Origin: Clostridia bacterium
GTDB taxonomy: Bacteria; Bacillota_A; Clostridia; Oscillospirales; Acutalibacteraceae
Reading direction: 5' to 3'
Assembly (NCBI GenBank): GCA_017529165.1
Contig: JAFXNY010000073.1
Location: 1 to 7,019 of the forward strand
DNA length: 7,019 nucleotides
The position numbers and the translations under genes were made by a program. This document shows positions 4,583 through 7,019 of the stretch, in pieces (positions within the stretch are counted from its first letter, which is position 1; the number at the start of each line of letters is the position of its first letter). The notes below the pieces were generated by a model. It made no database searches, was not told the DNA's origin, and saw nothing but the letters and a program-made list of their open reading frames with translations.

Positions 4583-5878
4583 CTATGCGAGTTTTGCGGC
4601 GGGTGAGCCAAAATCGTTAACCCTTTTAATATCTGCGCCGAGAGACGAAAACTTTTCGGTTATCAGCTCATATCCACGGTCGATATGGGATATCTCCTCA
4701 ACTATAGTTTTGCCCTCTGCCATAAGGCCTGCGATAATCATTGCCGCACCTGCACGAAGGTCAACCGCCCTTACCGGAGCCGGTTTAAGGCCTCTAACTC
4801 CGGTTATTATCGCCGATTTACCGTCAACCTGAATATTTGCACCCATAAGGGTTAATTGGTCAACATATCTAAACCTACTGTCCCAAACGCCCTCGGTAAC
4901 AATGCTTGTCCCCTCGGCAATGCTAAGCAGTGTTGCAATTTGCGGCTGCATATCGGTGGGAAAACCGGGATGAGGCATTGTTTTTACCTTGCAGGCTTTC
5001 GGTCTGCCTTTCATACTAACCCTTACGGCTTCATCAAACTCTTCTACTTTAGCGCCCGTTTCAACCAGCTTTGCGATGATAGATTCAAGATGTTTAGGCG
5101 TTACATTTTCGATTAAAATGTCGCCGCCTGTCGCTGCGGCGGCAACCATATAAGTACCCGCCTCTATCTGGTCCGGAATTATACTGTACTGTGTGCCCTT
5201 AAGGTGTGATACACCCTTTATCTTTATAAGACTTGTGCCGGCGCCCATAATATCTGCACCCATACTGTTTAAGAAGTTTGCAAGGTCAACAATGTGAGGC
5301 TCTCTTGCGGCGTTTTCTATCACGGTAAGGCCCGGCGCTTTTACGGCGGCGAGCATAATATTAATGGTAGCTCCTACAGATACAACATCGAGATATATAC
5401 CGGCACCGTGTAGAGAGGAGGCTTTTGCCTCCACCATTCCGTTTTCAATCGAAACATTAGCACCTAGCATCTGGAAACCTTTAATGTGTTGGTCGATAGG
5501 TCTTACGCCGAAATCACAACCACCGGGTGGCGCTACACGAGCCCGCTTATTCCTGCCTATAAGGGCACCTAAAAAATAGCTTGAAGCACGCATTCCCTGC
5601 GCCATTTCTTTTGTAACAACAAACGAATTGGCGTGCGTAGGGTCAATCTGGACGGTAGATTTATTTATTATTCTTACTTCGGCTCCAAGTTCTCTTAAAG
5701 CATAGAAAAGAGTTGTAACATCCGATATTTGAGGCAGGTTTTCGATAACACATGGGCCGTCTGCCAAAAGCACGGCAGGAAGTATTGCAACTGCGGCATT
5801 TTTCGCACCGCTTATATGCACACGCCCTTTAAGCGGCTTTCCGCCGTTTATAACAAATCTTTCCAAAAGCTCGGACAC
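4583..5878 (-). CDS. murA: UDP-N-acetylglucosamine 1-carboxyvinyltransferase MurA
   Basis: MurA transfers enolpyruvate from phosphoenolpyruvate to UDP-GlcNAc, the first committed cytoplasmic step of peptidoglycan synthesis and the target of fosfomycin. The 431-residue product is full length. It has SGAKNAA with the substrate-binding Lys26/Asn27, GMRASSYFLGALIGR (95-109), and the mobile loop PGGCDFGVRPIDQH (118-131) with the reactive cysteine at 121, which predicts fosfomycin sensitivity of this copy. Also present are DQIEAGTYM (236-244), PGFPTDMQPQ (304-313, Asp309 equivalent to the E. coli catalytic Asp305), DLRAGAAM (373-380) and IDRGYE (399-404). The frame opens at GTG 5878, but its SD (GGGAG) touches that codon. 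TTG 5866, giving MERFVINGG and an 11-base spacing, is an equally good start. Firmicutes often have two MurA paralogues; which one this is cannot be told. Confidence 0.97.
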   Translation of the reverse strand: MSELLERFVINGGKPLKGRVHISGAKNAAVAILPAVLLADGPCVIENLPQISDVTTLFYALRELGAEVRIINKSTVQIDPTHANSFVVTKEMAQGMRASSYFLGALIGRNKRARVAPPGGCDFGVRPIDQHIKGFQMLGANVSIENGMVEAKASSLHGAGIYLDVVSVGATINIMLAAVKAPGLTVIENAAREPHIVDLANFLNSMGADIMGAGTSLIKIKGVSHLKGTQYSIIPDQIEAGTYMVAAAATGGDILIENVTPKHLESIIAKLVETGAKVEEFDEAVRVSMKGRPKACKVKTMPHPGFPTDMQPQIATLLSIAEGTSIVTEGVWDSRFRYVDQLTLMGANIQVDGKSAIITGVRGLKPAPVRAVDLRAGAAMIIAGLMAEGKTIVEEISHIDRGYELITEKFSSLGADIKRVNDFGSPAAKLA

Positions 5879-5922
5879 TCCCGTCTGTTTTTAACTCATA
5901 AGCGCTAAAAAGTGTAATAAAC

Positions 5923-5951
5923 ATTATATACTATATACTGCGAATTGTCAA
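5923..5951 (-). promoter_or_regulatory. Perfect-consensus sigma-A promoter of murA
   Basis: On the minus strand, TTGACA (5951-5946), a 17-bp spacer, then TATAAT (5928-5923): an exact match in both boxes. The expected start near 5916 gives a leader of about 38-50 bases. It lies 4 bases after the stop codon of the upstream membrane-protein gene, with no terminator between. Confidence 0.9.
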
Positions 5952-5955
5952 TTAT

Positions 5956-6783
5956 TCACGAATGTTTGCCGGCGTAATAAAAACCGCTGCGGCGTTGCCC
6001 TTCTTTTGCAAAGCCAACTCTCGTAAATAATAAGGATGAAGTGAATGCACCAAGGAAAAGCAAAAATATACTGTCACCTATTCCTGTATGCAAAGCCGAG
6101 GGATATAAAATTGCAAGCAATATTTTAGGCACGGATGCGCAAAAAAGAAAAACCGAAGCAGAAACACTAAGAAACGAAAACCTCTTTATACTGTTTCTAC
6201 TCTCTGGATTATTGGCGCTTCTCGCGATTTCTAAAAACAGAAGCATACTAAGGCAGTAAGCGCCCACATCAAACAGAGTATCGCTTATTAGGGTGTGATA
6301 TGAGCATTTGATAAATATTACAGCAGATTTTACGATTAAGAAAACGAGAGGTATTGCGGTGAACATCGGAGAAAACAAAAAGTGTACAAACGGGCGAAGC
6401 GCAAAGGCAACAAAAAATACTGCCGATAACACACCAAAGCAAACGCAAAGTATGCGCAAAAACGCCGGTATACCGTAGTAGTTATCTGCAACACAAGAAA
6501 TAACGGTGACGATGCCCAACGCCAAAGAAAAAAGGGAGGTTAAAAGAGAGTGTTTTTGTGTTTTTTTGGCTTCTATCGCAGAAGCCGAAATAAAAGACGC
6601 CGCAAACATTACTATAAGAAGGAAAACAACAAACAAACCTATGGCAATACCCAGGGCAGGCGACTTAATAAACCCGGTGTCGTATTCGGTAAGCTTTAAC
6701 ATTTCAAAAATACGGAAAACTACCGACAAACAAACCGCCGCCAGCCATATTAAAAAGCATTTGTTCTCCTTTAGAAAAGACAT
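5956..6783 (-). CDS. Unrecognised polytopic membrane protein (275 aa)
   Basis: I do not recognise this gene. The 275-residue product is strongly hydrophobic, with about eight likely membrane segments (roughly residues 9-26, 44-68, 80-99, 108-128, 135-157, 168-187, 203-226, 236-253). The connecting loops are short, and the last segment is followed by a basic tail (EGQRRSGFYYAGKHS). There is no cleavable signal peptide and no transporter or enzyme motif that I can name. The segment RIFEMLKLTEYDTGF (24-38), just after the first helix, is the most distinctive polar stretch. Start ATG 6783 is chosen because the strong promoter at 6824-6852 excludes the longer frame that begins at 6855; the ribosome site is imperfect (AAGAGCGGTG, about 9 bases upstream). 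No terminator follows, so transcripts may read into murA. Codon use and base composition look like those of the neighbours. Confidence 0.75.
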   Translation of the reverse strand: MSFLKENKCFLIWLAAVCLSVVFRIFEMLKLTEYDTGFIKSPALGIAIGLFVVFLLIVMFAASFISASAIEAKKTQKHSLLTSLFSLALGIVTVISCVADNYYGIPAFLRILCVCFGVLSAVFFVAFALRPFVHFLFSPMFTAIPLVFLIVKSAVIFIKCSYHTLISDTLFDVGAYCLSMLLFLEIARSANNPESRNSIKRFSFLSVSASVFLFCASVPKILLAILYPSALHTGIGDSIFLLFLGAFTSSLLFTRVGFAKEGQRRSGFYYAGKHS

Positions 6784-6823
6784 ATTCTTAAACACCGCTC
6801 TTTCGCATATACATATATGTAGT

Positions 6824-6852
6824 ATTATAGTTTTTATGTGCTGAAAAGTCAA
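6824..6852 (-). promoter_or_regulatory. Sigma-A promoter of the membrane-protein gene
   Basis: On the minus strand, TTGACT (6852-6847), a 17-bp spacer, then TATAAT (6829-6824), one mismatch from full consensus. The expected start near 6817 leaves a leader of about 34 bases before ATG 6783. This fixes that ATG as the start and puts the 24 extra codons of the longer frame over the promoter. Confidence 0.85.
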
Positions 6853-6872
6853 CAAACATATAGGTGAAAGAT

Positions 6873-6935
6873 ATGAAGTTTAGAGTTATACAATATGTGC
6901 GAAAGGTTGCGAAAGACCGCAAAAAGCGGTTTTGA
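6873..6935 (+). CDS. Putative 20-residue basic leader peptide
   Basis: A short frame MKFRVIQYVR...KKRF with nine Lys/Arg in 20 residues, preceded by AGGTGA (6862-6867) at 5 bases from the ATG. It runs through the 5' arm of the intrinsic terminator at 6895-6960 and stops at TGA 6933-6935, inside the hairpin before the 3' arm. This is the geometry of a ribosome-sensing leader: a ribosome paused late in the frame would hold the 5' arm and prevent termination. The ORF is too short for coding statistics, so the call rests on ribosome site and position. The cue sensed (a basic amino acid, a ribosome-targeting drug, or none) is unknown. Confidence 0.5.
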   Translation: MKFRVIQYVRKVAKDRKKRF

Positions 6936-6960
6936 GCATCTTTCGCACATTATTTTTTTT
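6895..6960 (+). terminator. Intrinsic terminator / attenuator upstream of the right-edge gene
   Basis: The outer stem ATGTGCGAAAG/CTTTCGCACAT (6895-6905 with 6940-6950, 11 bp) encloses an inner stem AAGACCGC/GCGGTTTT (6913-6920 with 6926-6933, one G-T pair, AAAAA loop). An eight-T tract follows (6953-6960). The T tract runs directly into AAGGAG, the ribosome site of the next gene. A second copy of TGCGAAAG (6908-6915) could pair with the same 3' arm, so alternative folds exist. No gene on the plus strand precedes it except the short leader frame, which favours attenuation over ordinary gene-end termination. Confidence 0.75.
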
Positions 6961-6973
6961 AAGGAGAGAAACG

Positions 6974-7019
6974 ATGGAACGAAAGGAGGAGCAAGCCATT
7001 ATCACATATAGGCATTTAA
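6974..7019 (+). CDS. Start of an unidentified gene (cut by right edge)
   Basis: ATG at 6974 with AAGGAG (6961-6966) 7 bases upstream opens a frame of 15 codons (MERKEEQAIITYRHL) that continues beyond the window. The fragment is too short to assign. It follows an attenuator-like terminator by 13 bases and is divergent from the membrane-protein gene. No strong plus-strand promoter was found between 6800 and 6872; TATTAT (6823-6828) with TTTCGC (6801-6806) is the best and is poor. Confidence 0.65.
   Translation, partial: MERKEEQAIITYRHL

Noticed and set aside
6784..6855. 24-residue N-terminal extension of the membrane protein
   Set aside because: The strong promoter (6824-6852) lies within it, so the transcript starts downstream of that codon.
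6982..7000. AAAGGAGG at 6982-6989 as the ribosome site of a different start
   Set aside because: No ATG, GTG or TTG lies at a suitable distance (only ATT at 6998); the bases read as Lys-Glu-Glu codons of the gene starting at 6974.
1..7019. tRNA, rRNA, CRISPR array or insertion sequence
   Set aside because: No cloverleaf, rRNA-like stretch, regular direct-repeat array or transposase frame was seen on either strand.

Overview
The window looks like a chromosomal segment of an endospore-forming member of the Firmicutes, probably class Clostridia. The evidence is a BofA-family sporulation gene, the neighbouring pair rsmG and a Noc/ParB-family gene, and the nearby murA, walJ(yycJ)-type and rlmH genes. 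These housekeeping genes are often found in the replication-origin-proximal part of Firmicutes chromosomes. Strong Shine-Dalgarno (SD) sequences, use of TTG and GTG starts and near-consensus sigma-A promoters fit the same assignment. The family level cannot be fixed from this sequence.

Layout from left to right: (1) Positions 1-851, minus strand, hold the start of a phage DNA-packaging module. A short small-terminase-like gene is followed, with a 20-bp overlap, by the first 201 codons of a PBSX-type large terminase that runs off the left edge. (2) Positions 907-1214, plus strand, hold a small two-helix membrane protein of the BofA family, preceded by a good match to a sigma-E promoter. (3) Positions 1219-1369 form a hairpin-rich convergent spacer that includes a minus-strand terminator. 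(4) Positions 1369-6783, all minus strand, hold (in transcription order from the right) an unrecognised polytopic membrane protein, murA, a walJ-type metallo-beta-lactamase-fold gene, rlmH, rsmG and a Noc-like gene. Clear promoters stand before the membrane protein, murA and the Noc-like gene. Terminators follow murA, rsmG and the Noc-like gene. A hairpin-dense 200-bp spacer separates rlmH from rsmG. (5) Positions 6873-7019, plus strand, hold a 20-codon basic leader ORF that overlaps an intrinsic terminator. The terminator's T tract runs directly into the ribosome site of a gene cut by the right edge, which looks like a transcription attenuator.

Functionally, murA (first committed step of peptidoglycan synthesis), the WalJ-type protein, RlmH and RsmG (methylation of 23S and 16S rRNA) and the Noc-like protein (chromosome partition or nucleoid occlusion) form an ordinary cell-growth neighbourhood. 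The most interesting points are the attenuator-like arrangement at the right end, the non-canonical DNA-specificity residues of the Noc-like protein together with the absence of the membrane-binding N-terminus, the phage terminase pair abutting bofA, and the hairpin-rich spacers.
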